From contig CACSJR010000004.1 of NCBI GenBank assembly GCA_902706235.1, positions 124,001 through 188,000 on the forward strand: a stretch of DNA of 64,000 nt. Reading direction: 5' to 3'. This document shows, piece by piece, positions 47,895 through 57,403 of the stretch. The translations under genes were made by a program, and so were the position numbers. This DNA is from Citrobacter sp. 18056. Lineage in GTDB: Bacteria > Pseudomonadota > Gammaproteobacteria > Enterobacterales > Enterobacteriaceae. The notes beneath the pieces are model-generated. The model ran no database searches and was not told where the DNA came from. It saw nothing but the letters and a program-made list of their open reading frames with translations. Every line of letters begins with the position of its first letter. Position 1 is the stretch's first letter.

Positions 47895-47962
47895 CTGTTA
47901 GCCTGTTTTGCACTTCACTGTTTTATCAGCGAAGTGTAGTCAGTTAACTTACAGGCTAACAG
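47895..47962 (-). promoter_or_regulatory. Nested hairpin ending at the kefF start codon
   Basis: A perfect 12-bp outer inverted repeat (CTGTTAGCCTGT at 47895-47906, ACAGGCTAACAG at 47951-47962) encloses a 10-bp inner stem (47911-47920 with 47927-47936). The inner stem is fully paired in RNA with one G-U pair and has a 6-nt loop. The 3' arm of the outer stem touches the kefF ATG and covers its weak ribosome-binding site. No T-run follows, so it is not a typical terminator. Confidence 0.6.
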
Positions 47963-47976
47963 CGAAGATTGGTGAA

Positions 47977-48210
47977 CTAGTTGTCCAGCTCGCCCATGGA
48001 TTGAACCTGATCGCGGTTGATCTGTTCGGTCTTACCGGTTTCCGCATTTTTATAGGACACGAGGCCGGTGTCGCTATCAACCTCTGGCTTACCGTCGGTG
48101 ACGATGGTTTTACCATCGGTCGTTTTCAGCGCCTGGTTTGAGGAACAGCCTGCTACGGTAAACAGTGCTGCGGCGGTAAAAATGGAGGTGATCAGTAGAT
48201 TGTTACGCAT
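47977..48210 (-). CDS. Small YgdI/YgdR-family lipoprotein
   Basis: This 77-residue protein has a lipoprotein signal peptide (MRNNLLITSIFTAAALFTVAG followed by the lipid-modified cysteine, residue 22). A single DUF903-type domain follows, rich in charged residues and typical of the YgdI, YgdR and YjaH-like small lipoproteins (TTDGKTIVTDGKPEVDSDTG). Ser at +2 of the mature protein predicts sorting to the outer membrane. Function is unknown. GGGAGA precedes the start. It occupies the carB-kefF interval where E. coli has the cai and fix genes, and is transcribed in the same direction as kefF. I cannot choose a specific gene symbol. Confidence 0.85.
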   Translation of the reverse strand: MRNNLLITSIFTAAALFTVAGCSSNQALKTTDGKTIVTDGKPEVDSDTGLVSYKNAETGKTEQINRDQVQSMGELDN

Positions 48211-48340
48211 GGTGTTCTCCCGTGCTCTTCGGTTAAAGAATCATTATCTGCCTAATGATTTTAGGCTAACTGACTGAACGCACATGGAAAACCAGAACAC
48301 TCTGAAGATGGGACGATGGGATGAGAGACAAGGTAAAAGC

Positions 48341-48368
48341 AAAACGGCAACCAGAAGGTTGCCGTTTT
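48341..48368. terminator. Terminator after carB
   Basis: AAAACGGCAACC (48341-48352) pairs perfectly with GGTTGCCGTTTT (48357-48368) around an AGAA loop. T residues follow on both strands, so it can end carB transcripts on the minus strand and may also work in the other direction. Confidence 0.9.
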
Positions 48369-48406
48369 TAGTAGGGCATCAGCCCGCACACCCCATACAG
48401 CGAGTG

Positions 48407-51400
48407 TTACTTATTGATCTGCGCGTGCATTTCCTGCACCGAAATCACCTTCTCGGTCGCATCCGCGTTCAGCGCCATGGCTGTCGCGAAACCGCCGTTC
48501 AGGGTGGTGTCGTAATGCACTTTGTACTGCAGCGCGCTGCGGCGAATCAGCTTGGAATCTTCAATCGCCTGACGACCTTCGGTGGTGTTAATGATGTAGG
48601 TGTATTCACCATTCTTGATACGGTCCTGAATGTGCGGCCGACCTTCATGCACCTTGTTCACCAGACGCGGGTTAATGCCCGCTTCGCCCAGAACAACGGC
48701 AGTCCCGTGGGTCGCATCCAGTTCGAAGCCCTGTTTCAGCAGTTTTGCCGCCAGGTCTACCACTCGCTCTTTGTCACCTTCACGCACGGAGAGCAGCGCA
48801 CGGCCCTGCTTCTTCATGGTGGAGTTGCTGCCGAGCTGCGCTTTGGCAAACGCTTCTGCGAAAGTACGACCCACGCCCATCACTTCACCGGTAGAGCGCA
48901 TTTCTGGCCCTAACAGCGGGTCAACGCCTGGGAATTTGTTGAACGGCAGTACCACTTCTTTCACCGAGTAGTACGGCGGGATGATCTCTTCCAGGTGGCC
49001 TTGCTGCGCCAGCGTCTGACCGACCATCACGCGCGCCGCCACTTTCGCCAGCGGCAGGCCGGTGGCTTTGGAGACGAACGGTACGGTACGAGCCGCACGC
49101 GGGTTGACTTCAATCAGATACACTTCGTTGTCTTTCACGGCGAACTGGACGTTCATCAGGCCGCGAACCTGCAGTTCGAAGGCCAGTTTCTGCACCTGCT
49201 GGCGCATCACATCCTGAATTTCTTTGCTCAGGGTATACGCTGGCAGAGAACATGCGGAGTCACCGGAGTGAACGCCTGCCTGCTCGATGTGCTCCATGAT
49301 GCCGCCAATCAGCACGTTTTCGCCGTCGCAGATAGCATCCACGTCCACTTCAACCGCATCGTCGAGGAAACGGTCCAGCAGCACTGGCGCATCGTTAGAG
49401 ACGCTGACTGCGGTCTGGAAGTAGCGACGCAGATCAGCTTCGTCATACACGATTTCCATCGCACGACCGCCAAGCACGTAGGACGGGCGCACCACCAGCG
49501 GGTAGCCAATCTCTTTCGCTTTCTCTACCGCCATTTCAATCGCGGTCACGGTGGCGTTCGCGGGCTGTTTCAGCTTCAGACGGTCAACTGCCTGCTGGAA
49601 ACGTTCGCGGTCTTCTGCACGGTCGATAGCATCCGGGCTGGTACCGATAATCGGCACACCTGCGGCTTCCAGCGCACGCGCCAGTTTCAGCGGAGTCTGG
49701 CCACCGTACTGCACGATAACGCCCTTAGGTTTCTCGATGCGCACGATTTCGAGCACGTCTTCAAAGGTCACCGGCTCGAAGTACAGGCGGTCGGAGGTGT
49801 CGTAATCGGTGGAAACAGTTTCTGGGTTACAGTTGACCATGATGGTCTCGTAACCGTCTTCACGCAGCGCCAGAGAGGCGTGTACGCAGCAGTAGTCGAA
49901 TTCGATACCCTGACCGATACGGTTAGGGCCGCCGCCGAGGACCATGATTTTATCGCGGTCTACGGACGGGTTCGCTTCGCACTCGTCTTCATACGTGGAG
50001 TACATGTACGCGGTGTCGGTGGAGAATTCTGCCGCACAGGTGTCCACGCGCTTGTAGACCGGGTGCAGGTTGTACTGTTCACGCAGCTTGCGGATTTCTG
50101 ACTCGCGAACGCCTGCCAGTTTTGCCAGACGTGCATCGGCGAAACCTTTGCGCTTCAGCGTACGCAGGAAATCAGCATTCAGGCCGGTAATACCGACTTC
50201 CGCCACGTTTTCTTCAAGGCGCACCAGCTCTTCAATCTGTACCAGGAACCAGCGGTCGATGTTGGTCAGGTTGAAGACGCCGTCGACTGACAGGCCCGCA
50301 CGGAAGGCATCAGCGATGTACCAGATACGCTCGGCGCCCGCGTCTTTCAGCTCGCGGCGAATCTTGGTCAGCGCTTCCGGGTCATCCAGGCTCACTTTCG
50401 GGTCGAAACCGGTCGCGCCCACTTCCAGGCCGCGCAGCGCTTTCTGCAAGGATTCCTGCTGAGTGCGGCCAATCGCCATCACTTCGCCGACGGATTTCAT
50501 CTGCGTGGTCAGGCGGTCGTTAGCACCCACAAATTTCTCGAAGTTAAAGCGAGGGATTTTGGTCACAACGTAGTCGATGGACGGTTCGAAGGAAGCCGGG
50601 GTACGGCCGCCAGTGATGTCGTTCATCAGCTCGTCGAGGGTGTAACCCACGGCCAGTTTCGCTGCCACTTTGGCAATCGGGAAACCCGTCGCTTTGGACG
50701 CCAGCGCGGAAGAGCGGGACACGCGCGGGTTCATTTCGATAACAATCAAACGACCATTTTTCGGGTTCACAGAGAACTGGACGTTAGAGCCACCGGTTTC
50801 CACGCCGATTTCACGCAGCACCGCCATCGAGGCGTTACGCATGATTTGGTATTCTTTGTCGGTCAGAGTCTGCGCCGGGGCCACGGTGATGGAGTCACCG
50901 GTGTGGATACCCATCGCATCGAAGTTTTCGATAGAGCAGACGATGATGCAGTTGTCGTTTTTATCACGCACCACTTCCATCTCGTACTCTTTCCAGCCAA
51001 TCAGAGACTCATCAATCAGCAGCTCTTTGGTTGGGGAAAGATCCAGACCGCGTTCGCAAATCTCTTCGAACTCTTCACGGTTGTAGGCGATACCGCCGCC
51101 GGTGCCGCCCATGGTGAAGGACGGACGGATGATGCACGGATAACCGACGTCAGCGGCAACCGCCAGCGCTTCTTCCATCGTGTGTGCAATGCCGGAACGC
51201 GCGGTGTCGAGGCCGATTTTCTTCATCGCTACGTCGAAACGACGGCGGTCTTCTGCTTTATCAATCGCGTCAGCCGTTGCGCCAATCATGGTCACACCGA
51301 ACTCTTCGAGCACGCCCTGACGTTCCAGCTCAAGCGCACAGTTCAGTGCGGTCTGGCCACCCATGGTTGGCAGCACCGCATCCGGACGCTCTTTTTCAAT

Positions 51401-51631
51401 AATCTTGCGAACCACTTCCCAGTGAATCGGTTCGATGTAGGTCGCATCGGCCATTTCCGGGTCGGTCATAATCGTCGCCGGGTTGGAGTTCACCAGGATG
51501 ACACGGTAGCCCTCTTCACGCAGCGCCTTACACGCCTGGGCACCGGAGTAGTCAAACTCACAAGCCTGACCGATAACGATCGGGCCAGCGCCAAGGATCA
51601 GGATGCTTTTTATGTCTGTACGTTTTGGCAT
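48407..51631 (-). CDS. carB: CarB, carbamoyl-phosphate synthase large subunit
   Basis: CarB makes carbamoyl phosphate from bicarbonate, ammonia (delivered from CarA) and two ATP, serving arginine and pyrimidine synthesis. The 1074-residue protein is internally duplicated. The carboxyphosphate half ([22 protein letters not shown] at residue 12) and the carbamoyl-phosphate half ([21 protein letters not shown] near residue 562) each carry an ATP-grasp domain. The C-terminal ~140 residues form the allosteric domain for UMP, IMP and ornithine. The start is 18 nt after carA. A strong terminator follows. Confidence 0.98.
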   Translation of the reverse strand: MPKRTDIKSILILGAGPIVIGQACEFDYSGAQACKALREEGYRVILVNSNPATIMTDPEMADATYIEPIHWEVVRKIIEKERPDAVLPTMGGQTALNCALELERQGVLEEFGVTMIGATADAIDKAEDRRRFDVAMKKIGLDTARSGIAHTMEEALAVAADVGYPCIIRPSFTMGGTGGGIAYNREEFEEICERGLDLSPTKELLIDESLIGWKEYEMEVVRDKNDNCIIVCSIENFDAMGIHTGDSITVAPAQTLTDKEYQIMRNASMAVLREIGVETGGSNVQFSVNPKNGRLIVIEMNPRVSRSSALASKATGFPIAKVAAKLAVGYTLDELMNDITGGRTPASFEPSIDYVVTKIPRFNFEKFVGANDRLTTQMKSVGEVMAIGRTQQESLQKALRGLEVGATGFDPKVSLDDPEALTKIRRELKDAGAERIWYIADAFRAGLSVDGVFNLTNIDRWFLVQIEELVRLEENVAEVGITGLNADFLRTLKRKGFADARLAKLAGVRESEIRKLREQYNLHPVYKRVDTCAAEFSTDTAYMYSTYEDECEANPSVDRDKIMVLGGGPNRIGQGIEFDYCCVHASLALREDGYETIMVNCNPETVSTDYDTSDRLYFEPVTFEDVLEIVRIEKPKGVIVQYGGQTPLKLARALEAAGVPIIGTSPDAIDRAEDRERFQQAVDRLKLKQPANATVTAIEMAVEKAKEIGYPLVVRPSYVLGGRAMEIVYDEADLRRYFQTAVSVSNDAPVLLDRFLDDAVEVDVDAICDGENVLIGGIMEHIEQAGVHSGDSACSLPAYTLSKEIQDVMRQQVQKLAFELQVRGLMNVQFAVKDNEVYLIEVNPRAARTVPFVSKATGLPLAKVAARVMVGQTLAQQGHLEEIIPPYYSVKEVVLPFNKFPGVDPLLGPEMRSTGEVMGVGRTFAEAFAKAQLGSNSTMKKQGRALLSVREGDKERVVDLAAKLLKQGFELDATHGTAVVLGEAGINPRLVNKVHEGRPHIQDRIKNGEYTYIINTTEGRQAIEDSKLIRRSALQYKVHYDTTLNGGFATAMALNADATEKVISVQEMHAQINK

Positions 51632-51649
51632 GGTTTTCTCAGCTCCTGA

Positions 51650-52798
51650 TTATTTAGCGGTCTTACGGTATTGCTCGATAAGTTCGATGAAGTGATCGAA
51701 CAGCGGTGCGGCATCGTGCGGGCCTGGGCTCGCTTCCGGGTGCCCCTGGAAACTGAACGCGGGCTTATCGGTACGATGAATACCCTGCAAGGTACCGTCG
51801 AACAGTGACTTGTGCGTGACGCGCAGGTTGGCGGGCATCGAGGCTTCGTCCACCGCAAAACCGTGGTTCTGCGCGGTGATCATCACCGTGTCGTTGTCGA
51901 TATCTTTCACCGGATGGTTGCCGCCGTGGTGGCCGAACTTCATCTTGATGGTTTTCGCCCCGCTCGCCAGCGCCAGAAGCTGATGGCCGAGGCAGATGCC
52001 AAATACCGGAATATCGGTTTCGAGGAATTTCTCAATCGCAGTAATCGCGTAATCACATGGGGCCGGGTCGCCAGGACCGTTGGAGAGGAAAATCCCGTCC
52101 GGATTCATTTTCAGCACGTCTTCGGCAGAGGTTTGTGCCGGGACTACCGTCAGGCGGCAGCCGCGGTCCACCAGCATGCGCAAGATGTTGCGCTTCGCGC
52201 CGTAGTCGTAGGCCACCACGTGGAAAGGCAGCTCTTCTTCTTTCTTCGCTTCTGGCAGTTCATCTGCCAGCGTCCAGCTACCCTGAGTCCAGCTGTAGCG
52301 CTCAGTGGTGGTCACTTCTTTCGCCAAATCCATACCGTTCAGACCCGGGAAGGCCTGCGCTTTTTCCAGCGCCAGGGTGGCGTCCAGGTGGTCACCGGCA
52401 ATGATGCAGCCGTTCTGAGCGCCTTTTTCGCGCAGCAGTCGGGTCAGCTTGCGGGTATCAATATCGGCAATCGCCACAATGTTGTGACGCTTCAGGTAAG
52501 AAGAGAGGTCTTCGGTGTTGCGGTAGTTGCTGGCAATCAGTGGCAGATCGCGAATGATGAGGCCTTGAGCGTGTACCTGGGAAGATTCTTCGTCAGCAGC
52601 ATTGGTGCCGACATTACCGATATGGGGATAAGTGAGAGTGACGATTTGGCGAGAATAGGAAGGATCAGTGAGGATTTCTTGATAACCGGTCATTGAAGTA
52701 TTGAAAACGACTTCCCCAACCGCCGTGCCCGTTGCCCCTATGGCCCGACCGTGAAACTGGGTTCCGTCTTCCAGAACCAAAAGCGCTGACTTAATCAA
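51650..52798 (-). CDS. carA: CarA, carbamoyl-phosphate synthase small subunit
   Basis: CarA is the glutamine amidotransferase subunit that releases ammonia into the tunnel to CarB. It has 382 residues as in E. coli. The N-terminal CarA domain ([21 protein letters not shown]) is followed by a class I glutamine amidotransferase domain. The nucleophile cysteine is in [13 protein letters not shown] near residue 269, and the catalytic His and Glu are in [13 protein letters not shown] near residue 353. ArgR boxes lie directly upstream of the ribosome-binding site. Confidence 0.98.
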   Translation of the reverse strand: MIKSALLVLEDGTQFHGRAIGATGTAVGEVVFNTSMTGYQEILTDPSYSRQIVTLTYPHIGNVGTNAADEESSQVHAQGLIIRDLPLIASNYRNTEDLSSYLKRHNIVAIADIDTRKLTRLLREKGAQNGCIIAGDHLDATLALEKAQAFPGLNGMDLAKEVTTTERYSWTQGSWTLADELPEAKKEEELPFHVVAYDYGAKRNILRMLVDRGCRLTVVPAQTSAEDVLKMNPDGIFLSNGPGDPAPCDYAITAIEKFLETDIPVFGICLGHQLLALASGAKTIKMKFGHHGGNHPVKDIDNDTVMITAQNHGFAVDEASMPANLRVTHKSLFDGTLQGIHRTDKPAFSFQGHPEASPGPHDAAPLFDHFIELIEQYRKTAK

Positions 52799-52807
52799 AA
52801 CATCCTC

Positions 52808-52847
52808 CAGAGAATATTCACTCAGTTTATCTGCATATTAATTCACT
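52808..52847 (-). promoter_or_regulatory. Tandem ArgR boxes at the carAB P2 promoter
   Basis: Read on the minus strand, GTGAATTAATATGCAG (52846-52831) and GAGTGAATATTCTC (about 52823-52810) resemble the ArgR half-site pattern TGAATNNNNATTCA. They lie 10-50 bp upstream of carA, the same place and nearly the same bases as the E. coli pair that gives arginine repression of P2. Confidence 0.8.
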
Positions 52848-53170
52848 CACAATGACGAATCAATGCAAATCTGCTGCCCGCGAAATTCGTGCAAACGGCG
52901 GCATTCTGGATATTTACGGGGAGAAAGTCAACGTAAACGAGGGGTTTTTTTATGTCATTTTGCGCCACTGGGGGTTATGACGCTGTAAAGCAGGCAAAAA
53001 GATCAGCTAATGGCCTTTCCGTACACGCTTGCGCACCAGGATAATTGTTAAACCCGCCCAGTGGAAGTAAAAAAGTGGACCAGATGGTCAAAATTTACAT
53101 TCACATAACGAAAAAAGACATGAAAACACATTGTTTTGAGCGATATAAGAAGAAATTAAAATGAAGAAGG

Positions 53171-53202
53171 AAAAATTAAAGGGCAATAAAATATTGCCCT
53201 TT
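53171..53202 (-). terminator. Terminator after dapB
   Basis: AAAGGGCAAT (53178-53187) pairs with ATTGCCCTTT (53193-53202) around a 5-nt loop. On the minus strand it is followed by a TTAATTTTT tract, 51 nt after the dapB stop. Confidence 0.82.
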
Positions 53203-53253
53203 GCAATCAACTAATTGTGATTGCCACAACCACATCACGATGGGGTAAACTCA

Positions 53254-54141
<888 letters not shown>

Positions 54142-54203
54142 CTAAAAACGGCGATAATTAGAATTTAACGTGAAACTGCAGCCAATATCAGTAAAAGGCA
54201 TGA

Positions 54204-55211
54204 TCAGCGAAAACCACAGGATTCTCTGACCACCAGCGCCGGAGGCAGAATTATCCGTTTTGGTGGTTCGCTATTGCCCTGAATCCGACTGAATAACAGC
54301 TCTCCGGCCTTACGCCCGATCTCTTTCGCGGCAACGGAAACCGTAGTCAGTGCGGGCTGTACCAGCGCCGCCTCGGTGATATCGTCAAAGCCGACCAGCG
54401 CAAAATCACGCCCCGGCTCGCGGCCCGCTTTGCGCAACGCCAGCATGACTCCCAGCGCAACAATATCCTGATAGCACACGGCGGCGGTAATCTGCGGAAA
54501 TTGATTAAACAGCGCTTCCGCCACCCGCGCACCATCGCTCTGGCTTGCCTGCGAGGCGACGATCCACTCCGGCTTTGGCGCCACGCCATAATCCAGCAGC
54601 TTACTGGTAAATCCGCCAATACGCTCAGCGCGCGTCCCCGAATTCAGGCTCCCGCCGATAAACGCAATGTTGCGATGGCCCAGTTTCAGCAAATGCGCAG
54701 TCGCCATCCGCGAACCGAGAAAGTTATCGGTACCGACGAAATCGAAATCCGGGTCCTCCAGCGGGCGCACCACCATAATTGCCGGGATATTGCGCCGCTT
54801 CAGGCCATCGAAAAACGCCTGCGGCGTGCCCCTCGCCGCGCAAAGCACCATTCCGCAGGCGCTGTTTCGCATCAGCGAATCGACAAACTTCTGCTGCCGC
54901 TCTTCAGACTCTTCGCTGTTAGCCAGAAACAGCAGCATCTCATGACGCTCCATTTCATGGCTCAGCCCGGCGGTCATCTCGCCGTAAAACGGATTGGTGA
55001 TATCGTGCAACAGCAGCCCGACCTGGTTGCTGCTGCGGTTGCGCAGATTCGCGGCAGTCTGGTTATAGACATAGCCGGATTCATCCAACGCCAGTAGCAC
55101 TCTTTCCCGGGTTGCCTGTGAGATACGCCCGCGGTTTCGCAGTACCATCGAGACCGTGGCGGTCGACACGCCAGCTTTCGCGGCGACCTGCGCCAGCGTA
55201 ACAGTGGTCAT
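54204..55211 (-). CDS. LacI-family repressor of the adjacent PTS operon
   Basis: This 335-residue protein has an N-terminal LacI helix-turn-helix (VTLAQVAAKAGVSTATVSMVL, residues 4-24), a hinge helix (YNQTAANLRNRSS), and a sugar-binding domain of the type seen in MalI-like repressors. It is divergent from the PTS/mannosidase operon and sits beside a perfect CRP site and several TTAATCGATTAA-type palindromes, one 24-39 bp before its own start. It is therefore inferred to repress both the operon and itself. The inducer is unknown, probably a phosphorylated mannosyl sugar or mannose-6-phosphate. A strong AAGGAGG ribosome-binding site precedes the ATG. Confidence 0.85.
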   Translation of the reverse strand: MTTVTLAQVAAKAGVSTATVSMVLRNRGRISQATRERVLLALDESGYVYNQTAANLRNRSSNQVGLLLHDITNPFYGEMTAGLSHEMERHEMLLFLANSEESEERQQKFVDSLMRNSACGMVLCAARGTPQAFFDGLKRRNIPAIMVVRPLEDPDFDFVGTDNFLGSRMATAHLLKLGHRNIAFIGGSLNSGTRAERIGGFTSKLLDYGVAPKPEWIVASQASQSDGARVAEALFNQFPQITAAVCYQDIVALGVMLALRKAGREPGRDFALVGFDDITEAALVQPALTTVSVAAKEIGRKAGELLFSRIQGNSEPPKRIILPPALVVRESCGFR

Positions 55212-55234
55212 GATTCCTCCTTGTGTTTCCCTCA

Positions 55235-55250
55235 GATTAATCGAATAACC
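55235..55250. promoter_or_regulatory. Putative LacI-type operator near the repressor gene
   Basis: GATTAATCGAATAACC is a near-palindrome centred on CG, sharing TTAATCGA with the perfect palindrome at 55359-55370. It lies 24-39 bp upstream of the repressor start codon, so it is a likely autoregulation site. Confidence 0.55.
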
Positions 55251-55269
55251 TTAATTTTGCATTACTCCC

Positions 55270-55285
55270 TGTGAGGCGCTTCACA
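55270..55285. promoter_or_regulatory. CRP-cAMP binding site
   Basis: TGTGA-GGCGCT-TCACA matches the TGTGA-N6-TCACA consensus at every conserved base. It lies between the divergent repressor and PTS operon, 142 bp before the first PTS start codon. Catabolite control of the locus is inferred. Confidence 0.82.
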
Positions 55286-55324
55286 ACCTGGTGGATAAAA
55301 ATCACCCAACGCTGATTTTTGCCG

Positions 55325-55372
55325 GGTTAATCCCATTAACCACCCTTCCCTCTTACGGTTAATCGATTAATC
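55325..55372. promoter_or_regulatory. Two operator-like palindromes upstream of the PTS operon
   Basis: GGTTAAT-CCC-ATTAACC (55325-55341) and GGTTAATCGATTAATC (55357-55372, core TTAATCGATTAA perfectly symmetric) lie 55-100 bp before the EIIABC start. The second has the CG-centred form used by LacI-family proteins. The first has the same outer half-sites with a 3-bp spacer. Together they suggest repressor binding over the promoter. Confidence 0.65.
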
Positions 55373-55426
55373 TGAGCGTAAGAAGATGTGGAAGCAAGGA
55401 TTGATTGAAACACTTTGGGGGTTTGT

Positions 55427-57392
55427 ATGCAGCTCAGTAGCGTAACGAAGGAAAGTTTGATTCTGCTCGATAAAAATTGGCAAACCCGGGGTGAGATCAT
55501 CACCGCCCTTTGCCAGCGCCTGTTTGACGAGGGCGTAGTGTCCAGTAAAGAAGACTTTAGCGAAGCGGTATGGGCGAGAGAAGCCCTCTCCGAAACGGGA
55601 TTTGAACAAGGTATCGCTATTCCACACGGCAAATCATCGACGGTGAAACGCCCTGCTTTTGCCGCAGTGCGCCTGACGCAGCCCGTCGATGACTGGCCGA
55701 CAATGGAGGGTGAAGATAGCGTATCGATGGTCTTTTTACTGGCCGTGCCAAACGACGATGATGAAGGCCATTTACGCCTCCTGTCCTCACTGAGCCTGGC
55801 ACTGATGGATGAGCAGAACGTTGCCGCGTTACGCACCGCCCCAACGGTTAGTGCTTTTTTGGCGCAGCTCGATGCTACTGAGCCGACAGCGGAGAAAAAG
55901 ATCGTCAACGATAGCGGTAAAAGCATCGTGGTGATCACCTCCTGCTCTGCCGGAATCGCTCATACCTATATGGCTGCCGAGGCGCTGGAGAAAGCCGGTG
56001 CCGCAAAAGGGATCCGCGTTTACAGCGAAAAACAGGGAGCCAGTGGAACGGAAGACCCCCTCACCGCAGAACAGATTGAACAGTCGCAGGGGGTTATTTT
56101 TGCCGCCACTCTGCCGCCGAAAGGGCGCGAGCGTTTCGCCGGAAAACCGTTCATCAGCACATCGGTCTCTGAGCCGCTGAAAGACGCAGCCGCTCTGATT
56201 GAGCGTATGCTTCATCAGCCGGACGGCATTGTCGAAAGGAGCGGTGAATCGGCTAGCCCTTCGCCGCAACGCGCTCTGTCATTTGGCGCTCGCCTTTATC
56301 AGGGCGTTTCCAGCGGCATCTCGTATATGATCCCAGTGATCGTCGCGGCAGGGCTGATGATCGGCATCGGTCAGCTTTCAGCTTTCAGCCAGCATCATGG
56401 GTGTGACGGCGATCGGGGACACCCGTTATGCCACTGACGCCAATAGCCTTTTACAGATTTGCCACTACCTGACGCTGTACGGCAGCATGATCATGAAGTT
56501 CATGTATCCGGTGTTTGCCGCCTATATGGCCTATAGCATTGCCGACAGACCCGGCCTGGTTCCCGGTTTTATCGGCGGAGCGTTCGCGGGCGGGTTGCAC
56601 TTCACGCTATGGGCGCAGCCTGGCGGCATTCCTTCCGGCTTTCTCGGGGCGCTGTTGCTCGGCATGGTTGCGGGCTTACTGGCTGACTTTCTCAATCGTC
56701 ATATTCACCTGCACAAACATCTGCAGGCGATGAAACCGATGTTGATCGTGCCCGGCCTGACGGTTCTGGCGATCTTCTTCTTCAACTTTTATTTTGTCGA
56801 CCCAGTCTTTGGCGGCATTAACCATTTCTTCCAGCAGTTCATCCTTGATCACGGCCGTTCCAGCGCACTCACCCTGGCGGTCATCATCACCTCTCTGACG
56901 GCGTTTGATTTGGGTGGGCCAGTCAACAAATCGGCTGGTGCTATCGCCATAGGGCTTGCCGCTGACCATATCTTCCCGCTCACCGCCCGCGTGCTCGGGA
57001 TTGTGATCCCGCCGATTGGCATCGGTCTTGCGACGGTGATTGACCGCTTTGTTGTACGCCAGCGGGTGTTTGATGAAAACCAGCGGGTGACCGGCACGAC
57101 GTCGCTGATTCTGGGCTTTCTTGCCATTGGCGAAGGCGCCATTCCGTTCATGCTGAAAAATCCAGTGATCACCATCTCGATCAACATCCTGGGCGCAATC
57201 ATCGGCTCGCTTATCGCCATCAGTATGGGTTCCGTTCAATGGTTCCCTCTCCCTGCTATCTGGGGCTGGCCACTGGTTCAGAATTTACCCGCTTATCTGG
57301 CCGGGATGACCACGGGGGTGTTGTTCGTGGCTTTTGCTAACGTCTTCGTTCGCTTCTATTTGCTTAGATCCGGCAGGATCACACTGAATTAA
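55427..57392 (+). pseudogene. MngA-like fructose-family PTS EIIABC, frameshifted by a 7-bp duplication
   Basis: The gene encodes a PTS permease that would import and phosphorylate a mannosyl sugar, as E. coli MngA does for 2-O-alpha-mannosyl-D-glycerate. Starting at the ATG at 55427 (GGGGG six bases upstream), domains are EIIA with phospho-His67 (GIAIPHGK), EIIB with phospho-Cys173 (TSCSAGIAHTYM), then EIIC. The frame breaks at residue 317-318. The remaining EIIC (GVTAIGDTRYATD onward) continues in the +1 frame to 57392. At the break CAGCTTT is repeated in tandem. Removing one copy rejoins the protein as LSASIMGVTAIGD, 652 residues, close to the 658 of MngA. As it stands the permease is broken unless slippage restores it. 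Confidence 0.85.
56372..56388 (+). repeat. 7-bp tandem repeat causing the EIIABC frameshift
   Basis: CAGCTTT occurs twice in tandem (56372-56378 and 56379-56385) followed by a further CAG. The second copy shifts the reading frame by one. Deleting either copy gives an unbroken EIIC with no other change. Confidence 0.92.
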
Positions 57393-57403
57393 CAGGAAAA
57401 GTT

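Larger units (their letters stand above)
52799..53253. other. 455-bp carAB promoter region and dapB 3' flank
   Basis: The carA-proximal end has the ArgR boxes. Further upstream, E. coli has the pyrimidine-regulated P1 promoter with IHF, PepA, PurR and RutR sites; I could not place these by eye. The dapB-proximal end holds a terminator. No gene was recognised in the middle (about 52870-53170). Confidence 0.6.

Noticed and set aside
53020-53060. Possible short gene or sRNA between carA and dapB
   Set aside because: No ORF with a ribosome-binding site and no clear promoter-terminator pair apart from the dapB terminator; the segment fits the known long carAB control region.
56372-56437. Programmed ribosomal frameshift joining the two EIIABC halves
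   Set aside because: The join needs a +1 (or -2) shift, and I see no slippery heptamer, stalling codon or downstream structure. The exact 7-bp tandem duplication explains the break better.
56397-57392. Independent EIIC gene starting at the ATG at 56397
   Set aside because: No Shine-Dalgarno sequence lies upstream, and the start would remove the first EIIC helix. The frame is continuous with EIIAB once the duplication is removed.
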